DNA from: Chamaelirium japonicum
Lineage: Eukaryota > Streptophyta > Magnoliopsida > Liliales > Melanthiaceae
Direction of reading: 5' to 3'
NCBI GenBank assembly: GCA_947650365.1
Contig: OX393557.1
Coordinates: 27,282,885 to 27,346,884 of the forward strand
Length of the DNA: 64,000 nt
In this document: positions 1 to 63,362 of the stretch, piece after piece
Position numbering within the stretch: position 1 is the first letter of the stretch
Layout of the letters: every line of letters starts with the position of its first letter
The notes under the pieces: model-generated
The model's input: only the letters and a program-made list of their open reading frames with translations
Told to the model about the DNA's origin: nothing
The model's database searches: none
Made by a program: the position numbers and the translations under genes

Positions 1-950
1 AGGGGTGTAAGTGTAATAAGCATAAATCTTAGGGGGTCAAAGTGTGATTTACCCCATCTTTAATCCTTAACAGTAAGGTGTCACTTACCTGAACCGTCTA
101 GGGGGGCTGTGACCCCTTGGATTGGGAATAGGATCCATGCAGTCTAGGAACAAAACTAGCAGGACCTATAATGTGACATGTAATATTCAACTTTGGTTGG
201 GTTGTGGATCGGGCTGTCCGACCCCTTATCCCAAGCCCAACCCAAATTCAATTCGGGTCGGCTTTTACAAACCCAAGCCCAACTCGATCTTCAAATAAAC
301 AAGCCCAAGATTCACTAGCAAAAGTCTAACTTGCAACTGAGGAAATTTTTTTTGGTTCCATGCAAGAGGTGCAGAACTGACTTCCAAACCGCTTCAAAAT
401 TTGGTGCAACTCAACTGGGATCTCGAAATGACAGTAAGTGACATCACCAAAATCGGTCAACAACACGTGATTATAGTCAACCATCCCGACATGACCATAG
501 TCAACGACGACGAGAACAACATCAACAATAACAACAAAGTCTTGCCCCATGAATGTGCCGGCTATGGATCACAACTGAAAAGTCTCAGCAAAAGAGATCA
601 ATCAGAGGCTTCACAGTGAGCTGTATACTCGATCTATCACACGCAAGCTTCCTCTACACAATAAAGAAAAGATTGGGAAAGATTAGAGAAGTTTCTTGAG
701 GGATTCTTCGATGGAGGACTTAACATAATCCTCGAACGTACAAAGAGTAGAGAGGGAAGCAACTCCGATATTAAGATAGAACGATGAAAAGAATTGTATA
801 GGAACACAGTACAGTTTCTATCACAAAGCTGGTGGCTGCAAAAAAGGTCAAGTTATACATCCTTTCTCTAAGGACTGATACTACCATTTGGAGCCTCTTC
901 AAAACCCCATCAAGATGAGAGAGATTGTAGGTCCAACCTTTAGGCTGATG
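1..950. other. Region downstream of the MRE11 stop codon
   Basis: No gene is recognised here. The part next to 951 must hold the MRE11 3' UTR on the minus strand, but I could not find a convincing minus-strand AATAAA poly(A) signal. The stretch around 180-310 is rich in CCCAACCC and GGGTCGG-type words, as often seen in old plant repeats. Short open frames around 326-619 have no recognisable product. Confidence 0.4.
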
Positions 951-52286
<51,336 letters not shown>

Positions 52287-53791
52287 CCTGAAAGCTTTGT
52301 TAAGTTAAGAAATATCCAGAATAACTGTCTCATAGATAAACATTCACAACAGTGCCAGTAACCATGGTTTAAAAATGTCCTTGAGTACACTAATTTCATA
52401 TGAAACCTACCGTTCAAGGCCTGACCAGCATCATACATACCTTCAGCGTCCTTTAAGCAGTTAGTTAAACTAGTCAATAAGCTAAATATATCAAGCAAGC
52501 AATACATTAAAGACCCAAACATTAGAAATTTATTTTTCAACATGCTTCCCCTAATGGTGCCATTTTTCAACATTTTTCTTTTATTTTGTAGTGATGGTTT
52601 TCGTAAATAGTAATGCATCTTTATAATGTACAACCACCACAACATAACCAACAAAGAGTATTCCAACTACTTTGGGTTGGTTTTCAAAATCATTCTTTGG
52701 CATTTATTCCAGAATAGTACATACATGGTGAAAAAACAACTCATAAAATCAAACATATATATTCTAATCTTTACGAGAAAAAACATTTATATTCTAAAGG
52801 TTAAAAACATGCCTTTTCATGATCATAAAACCACCCAAGAGGCTCCCAAAGGACTGAACGATTACTAGGAATCTGTCCTCATCGCCTACTCTGCTTCTCA
52901 ACACCTCTAAATGGAAAGCTATTGAAGAGAGCCTCCATAGCCCTATGATGGTCAACCTTGGTAGTGAATCTAGTAAATCTACTGTCTGAGTGCACAAAAA
53001 AAAAGGAAAAGAGGAGAAAGAAAGAACAAGCATGCACAAGAGGAGGAGAGGAAGTGCAATCGTACATGCTGAAATGACTAGGGACCGGTCATTCCAATAG
53101 ACCAAACGTCAAGGTCGCCCTCTTTCTTTTATATATACTAGGAGCCATATTCACTAAGAGCCCAAATCCAAGTGAAAGAACTCAATCTCTTTTTTGGTTG
53201 GACTTCAAATTCATCCAAAGGAGTAGTTTCAGTTTGGATAGGATTCTGGGAGACCAACTTGCAAGTGAAAGGGGTTGCAAGCCAATTGGTTAAGTCAACT
53301 ACGAGGATCGGACAGCCATGTGGACATTTTCCATTGTACTACTATAGTAGTCCAAGTGAATAGGAGAAACCGAACACCTTCTGCAAAAGTCTGCAATTTT
53401 GATTTGTACACTACAATAGTCCGAGTAAGATCCTTGTGTAGCATTTACAATCAACGAGAACCTTGTTTGCTGTTTTCACTTGGACTATATAAAGGGGCCT
53501 ATGGCCACCATATTACATCAACCAAATCTTAACATCTTCAGATCTTCATCTTCTCTTATTTGATGCCTTCTTTGGTTTCCATTGCAATGCTGAGATGTCT
53601 TGGTGTGTTGCCTTTGTAAAATTGAAGTGTGATGCTTAAATAACCTGCTAGAAGAGAGACCTCTTCTAGTGTTCTCTTTTATCTTTATCCCTCATTACTT
53701 TCCTTTTTTTCCCTAAATCTTTGTGCATATTCTTAATTTCTGCATCTATACCAGTTCCTACATGTAGATCTTATATTCATGACATGAACCA
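52287..53791. promoter_or_regulatory. MRE11 upstream region (5' UTR and promoter, unresolved)
   Basis: The minus-strand 5' UTR and promoter must lie here, but no TATA box or start site could be fixed. A decayed repeat tail at 52629-52715 (CAACCACCACAACATAACCA, TTTGGGTTGG) resembles the RTE-like tail at 49780. 53150-53760 looks LTR-like on the plus strand, with GACTATATAAAGGGGCC at about 53484-53500. Confidence 0.4.
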
Positions 53792-54173
53792 TCCATAAGC
53801 TATGAAGCACGGATACTCCTACAGGCCACGAGTACCCGTATCCGACACGTATCGGACACGGATACAGCATGGATACGGCATGGATACGTGTCGGATACGG
53901 CTACAACGTATCCATTATTTAAAAAAAAAGAAAGGAGAATCGGATACGGATCGGATACGGCATGGATACGTGGAGGATACGGGAGGATACGGATCGGATA
54001 CAGTCTGTGCTAGTCGGGTCGGGCCTGCTTGGTTAAAAGTCGTGTCGGGCCTGCTTGATAGTCGGGTCGGGCCTGCATAATCTGGATGTGATTAAAACCC
54101 GACTGGGTTTGGTTTTAAAGAGGGGACGATACCCTGGCTATCATCCCCCCTGAGTAACTGAAGCCCTAGAGGC

Positions 54174-54460
54174 CCACCATCTCGCCGTCGGTCAGCCGTC
54201 TCCCCCCTTCGTCGGGGAGTTGGATGTCGAGGAGGGAGTCGACGTACGAGTACTGATCAAGGGGACGAACAGCTCCTACTGCCTTCGCCGCAGCTCCTCG
54301 CGAGCTCTGATCAAGGGGACGAACAGCTCCTGCTGCCTTCGCCGCAGCTCCACTGCGGCCCTCCACCTCTTCTGGAACACGTATTTCGAGATTCTCGGAA
54401 CGAAGCTGAAGATTCTGAGCTTACCGGAGAAGAGGAGGGAGTTCCTCTGCGCGGTTTCGA
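54174..54460 (-). pseudogene. Captured cytochrome P450 fragment (CYP77/CYP89-like)
   Basis: The minus strand first encodes [40 protein letters not shown] and LFVPLIRARE. A 54-bp tandem duplication follows, whose second copy has a stop. After a frameshift it encodes YVDSLLDIQLPDEGGRRLTD and GEMVG. These match the segment before the oxygen-binding I-helix of plant CYP77/CYP89 P450s. Haem-binding and I-helix regions are absent. It is inside a hAT element, so it is transduced cargo. Confidence 0.72.
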
Positions 54461-54509
54461 TCGGTTTCGATCTGGTTTAGGCTCTCCGAGCAACAATCTC
54501 GACCAGGTT

Positions 54510-54510
<1 letters not shown>

Positions 54511-54598
<88 letters not shown>
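54511..54598. repeat. (CT)n microsatellite
   Basis: About 88 bases of uninterrupted CT repeats adjoining the captured P450 fragment. Confidence 0.95.
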
Positions 54599-54599
<1 letters not shown>

Positions 54600-55073
54600 G
54601 TCTGTTCTCTGTGATTGGTACACAATCAGAAAAATCCCAAAACTGATTTCAGTGATTTGTAAGTTGGAACCGACTGTTTTGGGATTTTTTCTGTTTTACA
54701 AACTTAACAGAAAAAATCCCAAAACTGATTTGTAAAGTTAGTATCGACTGTTCTGGGATTTTTTCTGGTTTTTAGCTTTTACAAATCAGTTTTTACAAAT
54801 CAATGTTTTACTTCAGAAGTTCTTACTGCCAGCTACTCAGTCTCAACAAATCAATGTTTTACTTCAGAATGTTCTTACTTCAGAATGTTCTTACTTCAGA
54901 TAGTTTGATAGATCATGGAGAATTGAAGACTAGTTTATTATGTATTGTATCATTTTGCTTGCGAGTCTTGCTCTAAATTTAATCATATTATATATATATA
55001 TATATATTTGTCGTATCCTCGCCGTATCCGTATCCTAGTTTTTCAAGATTCGCCGTGTCCCGTATCCGTATCC

Positions 55074-55124
55074 GTGTCCGTGTCCGTGTCCGTGTCCGTG
55101 TCCGTGTCCGTGTCCGTGTCCGTG
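55074..55124. repeat. (GTGTCC)n hexanucleotide run
   Basis: About eight tandem copies at the right subterminal end of the hAT element. The same word is scattered in related elements. Confidence 0.9.
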
Positions 55125-55140
55125 CTTCATTGTCCATAAG

Positions 55141-57070
55141 CCAAGATCCACCACAAAGCATCACGTAAGTCCTCCCAAAACCAGAACTTACGCTACAAAA
55201 TTTTAATTATAGAATCAATATTTTTATGAATTCCTTCATGCAACTTCAAAACCCTTTTAGACTACCAACAACCTCGATGGTAGAATTCCTCTAATCAACT
55301 TTAAATCATCTTTCACCACTTTACTAGTATAATTCCAGGTCAAATTCAAAGTCTAGTTTTATGTAATTCGAGAATTTTCTAAACCTCACCAAGGGCCTCC
55401 TCAATCTGATATCAGAACACAAGGTTTGGCACCACCTTGTCGACCTAAAGCGGCCAAAAATTCTATAATCATTAACCAAAAGCACAAAGAGGAGGTATTT
55501 GACAAGGATCTCCATAAATTGACAGACCTTGATCGCAAATTTCCTCCCTACAGATTTGTACTGATTGTGGAACTGCCCTAGTTATAGACCAACCTCCTCG
55601 AGAGCATGATCACGAAAGGTGAGCAAATTAACAGTGGTAACTTGCAAATATTTAACACGGAGCACTAAGACAATAATAAGGATGCTCTGGAGCCTCCCCA
55701 GAGGCACGTGACACAGTCACACAGCAACCACTGGTGAACTGATAAACTCGTATCTATGGTCCATCTCAATGAGAATCTTTCTACAAAAATGTCCAGCAAC
55801 CATTGCGCGTGATCAAAGCTATGTGCTTGATAGCTACGAGGACATCACTAAACCAATCAAAGTCCCCGAGTCCGTAGGAAATCTTGAACCCAATAATTTC
55901 CTTGATTGTCCGACAGCAATGGAGGATTTGCTTCAAGTGGAACCTCGTGACAATGAGAGGCGAATCTGATAGCGAAGATGAAGTTGAACAGCCACGCAGG
56001 CGGACCATGTAGGTCACTTGGCGAGGCAAAGTCATTGTCATATCCAACACTGGTATATGATAAAGTTGTGCATAGAAAAGAAGAAGCCTCCCCCTTAATT
56101 TGGAGGGACATCTTTTCAATCAACAAGTGATTTTGCAGTGATGAAGCGTAACGATTAAGGAGCATATGGAGAAATTCAATGACTTCACTGTCTGATGCGA
56201 TATCATGAAGGACAGCAACCATGTTCTCTCCAGATTCATAATTTAGCTCAGTTATGATATATCCAGAAATAGATAAGCACCCTACACCTCTATAGGGAAG
56301 ATGAGGCATTTTAAATAGCCTGAAACATTGAGCAGCAGTTGAAGCTTCCTTTTACCAGACGATTCGCAATCGAGTAGCGGTCTATTCTAAGAAAGGTGCA
56401 TGACGGTGCTAGGGCGCAAGAAACACACCACCACCAGCCATCAGTGTGGGGTGATTTTTCCGTCGAGGATCACTCCACGAATCTCGAAGTCCACGAAGCA
56501 CAGAGTGGGAGAAGAATTACACATAAGACATATGCTACAAAAAAGGTAAAATGGAGCTCTTCGCTGCAAGACAGCAATTAGCACTGATTTTGTTTCCCTT
56601 ATTATTCTCTTATTTCACATAAGACATCTGCAACAAAAGAAACCTTTGTCGCCGCTCTTTCTTCGTGATCATTAGACTTCAATAAATCGATATTGATCGA
56701 TACGTCGAAGTGTTACTAGTTCTCCATGTTTGACACAAAGTTTGATGTAGAACCTCGGCAGTCCGTGATTTTAAGCATATCTTTAAGCCAATTTGGGCCA
56801 ATCAAAGAAATAAGATTATCATTCTATAATTCATTTGAGATTTTTTTATGTGCATAGAAACTTGTGATTAAATTGCTTTAAATTAATAATCACTATCTGA
56901 AATCATTTGTTTACTTGAATCATCGTCTAGGCATTGGCATAGGATTAGAGCATAGTGCATTGATTGATATTGTCGAACCTATTGTTGCCCTCTAGTAAGA
57001 AACGCATATTACATCATATTCCATTCATTTAGGTGTTAAGAGAGTCCTCCCGGTAGTCGTCCTATGTCAC
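55141..57070. other. Unassigned intergenic DNA with one arm of a distant inverted repeat
   Basis: 55994-56142 is the left arm of a roughly 150-bp inverted repeat whose partner is 63072-63221. A minus-strand frame at 55857-56309 is open for 150 codons but has no recognised domain. Nothing else is supported. Confidence 0.5.
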
Positions 57071-57074
57071 GTAG

Positions 57075-57470
57075 TCTCAGCCCCCGAATTGTATCTGCTT
57101 TGTTGACACCAAAGAAATATGAGATTTGGTAGATGTGTGTGGATAGTTACACTATTAGCAAGATCCATGTCAAGAGTCATTTTCCAATTCGATAGACATG
57201 TTGTTTGGTCCCACCAACTTTTAGATGTTCGATCTCAAGAGTAAACATCACCAAATCCATCTGAAACCAAAATGAGTGGAAGACGGCTTTCAAGACAAAC
57301 GATAGACTCAATGAGTTGTTGTCCATGACTTTTGGCTTGTCTGCTTCACCAAGTACCTTTATGTGAGTCATGACGCAATTACTCATCCTTAAACTGAAGT
57401 ATTTTTTAGATTTACTTCTACTTCACCAAGTATTTTTGAGCACCTTCGACAAATAACAAGGACTTACACC
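57075..57470 (+). pseudogene. Ty3/gypsy reverse-transcriptase fragment
   Basis: Across stops and frameshifts, the plus strand encodes SLSPRIVSALLTPKK, MCVDSYTISKIHVKSHFPI, MFDLKSKHHQIHLKP, WKTAFKTNDRLNELL and TFGLSASPSTFM. These align in order with RT blocks of the CRM-like element in intron 13. The right part lies inside the large inverted repeat. Confidence 0.82.
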
Positions 57471-59583
57471 ACTAGAACTTCAACTTAAGGAATTGAATTA
57501 TTGAACATTTCATGGGTGGTTTTGTGAGGCTTGTAGTTTCTTCAAGGGTTGTTGAGCCACTTGAGCGGCACAAAAGAAGGTCAAGGCACCCTGACACCCT
57601 ATACTCTTTAGTCACTATTGGTTGTTGCCCGGCCACCCTCTCCTTCGGTCACTGTTGGTCGTTGCCCAACCACCCTCTCCTTTGGTCAGCGGCGATCGCC
57701 ACCCGGTCACTGTTGACATAGGCCCCCACCTGGTCCGTGGTCACCCTCTTCTTCAGTCGTTATTGGTCACCACATGGACACCCTCTTCCTTGTTCATCGA
57801 AGAGCGTCGTTAGAACACTATTTTTTTGCTTAGTTACTTTCTTCTTATCCAATTTGAACGTTATTGACCCTCATGCTCCAACTAGGGGGATTATTATGAT
57901 GTACCATCATACATTTAGCGTCTAAAATTTTCTATTTATTTCTCCCTGGTCGAGGGATTTGATTTCCCTTGATCCTTTCCCTTGATTAAGGGATTTGATA
58001 CTCTATCATCTTGTATATTGGTGAATGAGAAAGCAATTGACTCCATTTTCTAATGGATGCTAATGATTTGTAGAATCCAAAGGTATTCCTTTGCTCATGG
58101 GTTGGTAGATAGATTTCCAATGCAAGGGCATTCATTCAAATCTACAACTTTGTCCACTTCCCACCTTTGTCAGATTGGTCATGTTCAAGACGTACTTCTG
58201 CCAAAATACAGAAAGGTATTCAATATTAAAAAAACCTTAGTGACTAATCCCTGCTTCTATTGAGGAAGATAAACACTAAAACTGGATTGAAGGTGTATGT
58301 GTGACGGATACTGAGCTCGAAGGTGAGCCCGAAAAAAAAAAACGATGAATAGATACCTTTGAATTGGAGAAGACAAAGGTATTTATTCATCATTTCTTCT
58401 TTTTTCCTGGCTCGCGTTCGAGCTGACTACCCGTCACTCATACGCATTTAATCCAGTTTTAGGGTTTATCTTCCTTAATAGAAGCAAGGATTAGTCACTA
58501 ATGGTGTTTTAATATTGAATAGCTTCTGGAATTTCGATAGAAGTACGTCTTGAACATGACCACTCTGACAAAGGTGGGAAGTGGAACAAGGTGAAGATTT
58601 GAATGAATGCCTTTGCATTGAAAATTTATCTACCAGCCCATGAGCAAAGGAATACCTTTGGATTCTACAAATCATTAGGATCCATCAGAAAATGGAGTCA
58701 ATTGCTTTCTCATTAACCTTGTGATGTATATACAAGATGATAAACAGATAAAGTATCAAATCCCTTAATCAAGGGAAAGAATCAAGGGAATCAAATCCCT
58801 CGACCAAGAGAAATTAAAAAAAAAAAAATTAGGCGCTAAATGTATGATGGTACATCTTAATACCCACCCACCCCCCAATTGGAGCATGGGGATCAATAAT
58901 GTCCAAATTGGATATGAAGAAAGTAATTAAGCAGAAAAAAAAAGTGATCCGATGACGATCTTTGATGAACGAGAAAGAGGGTGTCTAAGTGATGACCAAC
59001 AATGACTAAAGAAGAGGGTGACCATTGACCAGGTAGGGGCCTATGGCGATGGTGACCAGGTGGCGACCACCGCCGAGTCACCGAAGGAGAAGGTGGTTGG
59101 GCGACGACCAACAAAGGAGATGGTGGTCGGGCAATAGCCAATAGTGACCGAATAATATAGGGTGTCAGGGTAACTTAACCTTCTTGGGCGCCACTCAAGT
59201 GGCTAAACAACCCTTAGAAAAACTACAAGCCTCACAAAACCACCAGAATGTTCAATAATTCCATTCCTTAAGTTGAAGTACTAGTGGTGTAAGTCCTCGT
59301 TATTTGTCGAAGGTGCTCCTTTTGCTCTCTTGCTTCAATTATTGACTAGGATGCCGAAGTAGATCTCAAAAATACTTCATTTTAAGGATGAGTAATTGCG
59401 TCATGACTCACATAAATGTCCTTGGTGAAACAAACAAGCCACTAGTCATGGACAATTACTCATTGAGTTTATCGTTTGTCTTGCAAGCCGTCTTTCACCC
59501 ATTGTCATGTTTCATATGGATTTGGTGATGTTTACTCCTGAGATCGAACATCTAAAAGATGGTGGGACCAAACACCATGTTCA
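57195..59583. repeat. 2.4-kb inverted repeat with a 12-nt loop
   Basis: The left arm 57195-58361 and right arm 58374-59583 are reverse complements with scattered mismatches and a few indels. The centre reads TACCTTTG, twelve loop bases (AATTGGAGAAGA), then CAAAGGTA. The outer ends contain the same gypsy RT segment in opposite orientation. The arms keep matching all the way to the loop, so a transcript would fold into a single hairpin with arms of about 1.2 kb. Confidence 0.92.
59300..59583 (-). pseudogene. Inverted copy of the gypsy reverse-transcriptase fragment
   Basis: The minus-strand counterpart of the RT debris at 57195-57470. It retains about 44 bases (around 59320-59365) that are missing from the left arm, so it is the more complete copy at that point. 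Confidence 0.78.
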
Positions 59584-59599
59584 TAGTATATGCCCAGAA

Positions 59600-60141
59600 C
59601 AACAGTGCGCATAGGTTTTTAGTAATCCACTCTAAAAGCCCATATATAGATGATAAAACCATCATCGAGACTAGAGATGCCGAGTTCTTTGAAGATTGGT
59701 TTCTTTATAGAGATAGGTCTGAGAGACCTCAGGAGTCTAGCACGCTCGAGAGGCCTATTCCTAGGTGTAGGATCGACTATTCAGACGATGAAGAGAACAA
59801 ACTTAGAAGGAGCAAGCGAGCTAGGACTAGTACTTCTTTTGAGTTTGACTTCATCATTTATCTAGTGGAAGATGATCCAACTAGTTATGTTGAAGCCATG
59901 ACCTCAGCTGACTCCATTTTTTGGAAGGAAGTTATAAACAGTGAACTTAAGTCCATAACATCCAATGACACCTGGGAGTTAGTGGAGCTACCTCCTGGTT
60001 GCAAAATTGTTGGGTGTAAATGGATATTCAAGAAGAAGCTTAGGGCAGATAGATCTATAGAGAGATATAGGGCGAGGTTAGTAGCTAAGGGCTATAGGCA
60101 ACGAGAGGGAGTGGACTTCTTTGACACTTATCTCCTGTGAT
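59600..60141 (+). pseudogene. Copia integrase C-terminal/RT N-terminal fragment
   Basis: Encodes TIIETRDAEFFEDWF (the linker after integrase), then the RT start: EAMTSADSIFWKEVINSELK, SNDTWELVELPPGCKIVGCK, WIFKKKL and RYRARLVAKGYRQREGVDFF. It ends at a frameshift. 60142-60377 continues in broken frames. Confidence 0.86.
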
Positions 60142-60377
60142 CCGGATTACATCCATTATGGTGCTTGTAGCCATAACCGCTATCCATAATCTCGTGATTC
60201 ACTAGATGAATGTAAGGACCACATTCCTAAATGGTGAATTAGAGGAAGAGATCTATATATAGATCAGCCAAAAGGCCTCGTAGTGCAAGGCTTAGACAAA
60301 AGGTTTGTAGACTACATAAATCTCTTTATGGTCTCAAACAGTTTCCAAAGCAGCAGCACGAAAAGTTTGACCAAGTA

Positions 60378-60698
60378 TTGACTTTGAGTGGGTTCTCGAT
60401 TAATAAGTCAGATAAGTGCATCTACACTAAGGTCAACGGTCAGACTTGCATGATCATATGCCTTTATGTAGATGACATGTTGATCTTCGGAACCAACTTG
60501 GAAGTTGTGGTAAAAACCAAAAACCTTCTTAGCAGGCACTTTGATATGAAGGACTTAGGAGCTGCAGATGTCATTTTAGGAATCAAAATTTTAAGAGATT
60601 CCAATGACATAGCTCTATCTCAGTCCCACTATATAAAGAAGGTGCTTAGGAAGTTAGGAAGTTTGGTCAATTTGACTATTGACCTACCAGAACGCTAG
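60378..60698 (+). pseudogene. Copia RT catalytic fragment
   Basis: Encodes SDKCIYTKVNG, then the catalytic box CLYVDDMLIFG and LSRHFDMKDLGAADVILGIK. The YVDD core is intact but the surrounding frame is interrupted. Confidence 0.88.
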
Positions 60699-60734
60699 AT
60701 GATCCTTCAATACACCTGAAGAAGAACATGGGGT

Positions 60735-61423
60735 TAAGTGTATCACAAGTTGAGTATTCGAGGGTAATTGGCGGTCTTATATATATCATGAACTGCACGA
60801 GACCCGATATTGCATATGCGATAGGCAGACTTAATAGATACACTATTAACCCTAATAAGGAGCATTGGGATGCTCTAATCTGAGTTTTGAGGTACTTAAA
60901 ACATACCTTGGATTACGGCATTTTCTTTGGTAGGTATTCAGCTATCCTAGAAAGGTACAGTGATGCTAACTGGATTGTAGATTCTTCGAAAACTAAATCC
61001 ACTAGTGGGTATTTGTTTACCCTTAGAGGAGGTGCAGTTTCTTGGAAGCCATCCAGGCAAACCTACATAGCCCAATCCACTATGAAATCGGAGTTCATAG
61101 CCCTAGATAAGACTAGTGAGGAGGGTGAATGGCTAAGGCACTTCCTTATGGATATTCCTCTATGGCCAAAACTTATTCATGATGTCCTTATTCATTATGA
61201 TAGCCAAGCAGCTATAATGAGGGCCAAGAACAATTCCTATAATGGAAAGTCTCAACATATTCGTCATAGACATAAATATGTGCGACAGATGATGAAAGAA
61301 GGGATAATTGTCATTGACTATATTAGGTCGATAGACAACATAGCAGATCCCTTAACTAAGGGACTAGTTAGAGAGCTAGTTCTAAATACATCGAGAGAGA
61401 TGGGGCTGAGACCTAAGAATTAA
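60735..61423 (+). pseudogene. Copia RNase H fragment
   Basis: GGLIYIMNCTRPDIAYAIGR, a stop near 60883, then LRYLKHTLDYGIFF, SDANWIVDSSKTKSTSGYLF, AQSTMKSEFIAL, DSQAAI and KSQHIRHRHKYVR. Ends DPLTKGL...MGLRPKN with TAA, the usual copia pol end. Confidence 0.88.
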
Positions 61424-61934
61424 TAAGTTTTCGATAACAGTAAGTAGTAACCCAACCTTCATGACTGAAGATCCCAAAAACAAGGTTCAATGGGATAACA
61501 AGTTATCCGAGGGACTTGTGGGGGTGCTTCCAAGCATATTACCCCTCACTATGATGTGGTAGTACATTATGTATCGCTGTGAGGCTAAGTCATAGGCTCC
61601 TAATGCTATCTATAGCTGGAATGCTTCCTATGAGAATTGGGGTCAATTCTCTAGAGCACTTGTTAAAATAGGGGAGAGCTCATGACCGTGAAAGAGCACA
61701 GCCGAGAGGGAAACTCAATGATGATTTAAGGATGTATGAGTTGTCTGTTAACTACTTCTACTATCCAAACTGAGCAGTTCAAGACTTAGGTCACCACTCA
61801 GTTAGTAAACCCAGTAGACAATCTCTAAATTGGGGTTCAAGTTGAAAGACACCTCAGTGATTGCACATTCCTGTGGAACTCCAAACTTTATTTTTAATTA
61901 TTTTATTGAGATTTAAATCATTCATGTGGGGGAT
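61424..61934 (+). other. Copia 3' untranslated spacer and polypurine tract
   Basis: Non-coding sequence ending in ATGTGGGGGAT immediately before the LTR, the usual copia plus-strand primer. Confidence 0.7.
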
Positions 61935-62863
61935 TGCTAGTTTTAATTTTTTAAATTCAAACCTTTTGAATAATTCAATCTTCTACCAATCGGGATTTGG
62001 GTTTATCTCTCGCACTGTTTTTTCTCTCGTTCTGTTTTAATTGTCATTAATTTGATGTTGATCCAATGGCTAAGGACTTCAAGGGTGGTTAGAGTGGATG
62101 CAGTGGACCGGTCTTTGAGAATCCGGCCGGAGTAACGTAAAAACGTTACAAGAGATCGTGGGAGATATCCGGGCTAACGTGCGACATTATTATCCGTGAT
62201 TTGAGAGGGGAGGTTACTTGATTAGTTGTGGGCTCCGACTATATAATGAGGGTCCGGGACTTCTCAATATACAAAATAGAATCTATCCCTCTCACTTCTC
62301 TGTTATATCTCTTCACCTCTCTCTAGTGTGGATCAGACTCATTAGAAGCAGCAAAGGTGTTGGTCCTACTTGAAGCCGAGATCAAGCTCTTCTGTGAAGC
62401 CAAGTTGCTGTTGCATCTCCATGAGTGGAGGTATTGCTCCAACTAAGCCAAGGTGTGGCTTTCTTCTCTTGGAGGTGAAATGATGTACCCCCTCTTTAGA
62501 GCCAAGCTGTTGTGGTGTGCTTCTTTTGGAGGTGAAGTGCTGCACTCCTTGGCGCCAATGCTTTCATCTTGAAGCCAACAAGTTTTTTGGAGCATTGTTT
62601 TTGGAGTTCTCTAAGAGTTCCCCGTGCCCTCCTTAGTGCGGAGAAGCTCTAAGTCGTTGTACCCTGGGCCTACGATGACGATCTAGTTTTCAGGGCATTG
62701 TGCAAGCACAAGCCTCGACTCATCTCTTTCGATAAGTCATTTATTCTCCTTCTCCTCATTCCCCTGCATCTCTGTAAAAAGCCTTAGCTTCCCATCACTT
62801 TAGCTAGTTCACTCTCCATGAACCATTGCATGCTAATAGAATAGAACCTTATTTTACCCAACA
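61935..62863 (+). repeat. 3' LTR of the copia element
   Basis: 929 bp, TGCTAG...CCCAACA. ACTATATAATGAGGG (about 62238-62252) is a likely TATA box, followed by a CT-rich transcribed leader. An (AT)n run follows the LTR (62864-62882). Confidence 0.75.
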
Positions 62864-63071
62864 ATATATATATATATATATATGAGCCGTACGATGTACG
62901 GATGGGAGAAATCCCCCTTCCCGTGAACAACCCTGCGATCTATAGAGAGGAACGTCCTTTGTGAGCTGCATTGAATAATTCCCACTTAAGTCGGGTAAAT
63001 TGGGATGCCCTGATTCACCCATTAAATGCACCAAAATAACTAAAACACGGTTCCATCGGACCGATTACATG

Positions 63072-63221
63072 ATTCGCTGCAAGATCACTTGTTGATTGAA
63101 AAGATGTCCCTCCAAATTAAGGGGGAAGCTTCTTCTTTTTCTATGCACAACTTTATCTTATACCAGTGTTGGATATGACTGTGACTTTGCCTCGCCAAGC
63201 GACCTACAAGGTCCGCCTGCG
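63072..63221. repeat. Right arm of a distant inverted repeat
   Basis: The reverse complement of 55994-56142 (for example CTTGTTGATTGAAAAGATGT and CCTCGCCAAGCGACCTAC). The arms are 6.9 kb apart and enclose the gypsy hairpin and copia remnant. Confidence 0.88.
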
Positions 63222-63248
63222 CGGTCCAATGCTTGACCTACCACCTAG

Positions 63249-63362
63249 GTAGGTCGAGCTGCGGCTCACTATCTAACTGCAACATAGGTGGTAGGTCGAG
63301 CTGCTGCTCACTATCTAACTGCAACATAGGTGGTAGGTCGAGCTCCTGCTCACTATCAAACT
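63249..63362 (+). repeat. 42-bp tandem repeat, three copies
   Basis: GTAGGTCGAGCT recurs at 63249, 63291 and 63333, each followed by CACTATCTAACTGCAACATA or a close variant. Confidence 0.9.

Larger units (their letters stand above)
53800..55132. mobile_element. hAT-type element carrying a P450 fragment, TSD TCCATAAG
   Basis: CTATGAAGCACGGAT...TCCGTGCTTCATTG termini and identical 8-bp duplications TCCATAAG at 53792-53799 and 55133-55140. Same family as 9621-10332 and 23755-24418. The left subterminal region is GGATACGG-rich and the right end has a (GTGTCC)n run. Between them lie a G/C-rich captured coding fragment, a (CT)n tract and A/T-rich inverted repeats (AGAAAAAATCCCAAAAC, 54630-54770). 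About 1.5 kb upstream of the MRE11 ATG. Confidence 0.87.
59588..62863 (+). mobile_element. 5'-truncated Ty1/copia retrotransposon with 3' LTR
   Basis: Reverse transcriptase and RNase H remnants (59600-61423) are followed by a spacer, a purine tract and one LTR. No 5' LTR, gag, protease or integrase core is present: the left end abuts the large inverted repeat. No target duplication can be defined. Several stops and frameshifts make it inactive. Confidence 0.85.

Noticed and set aside
326..619. Overlapping open frames on both strands near the left end
   Set aside because: Short, low-complexity (Asn/Asp or Val runs), no conserved motif, and no splice or promoter support.
55857..56309. 150-codon minus-strand open frame as a gene
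   Set aside because: No recognised domain. Part of it lies in an arm of an inverted repeat and is also present in broken form at 63072-63221.
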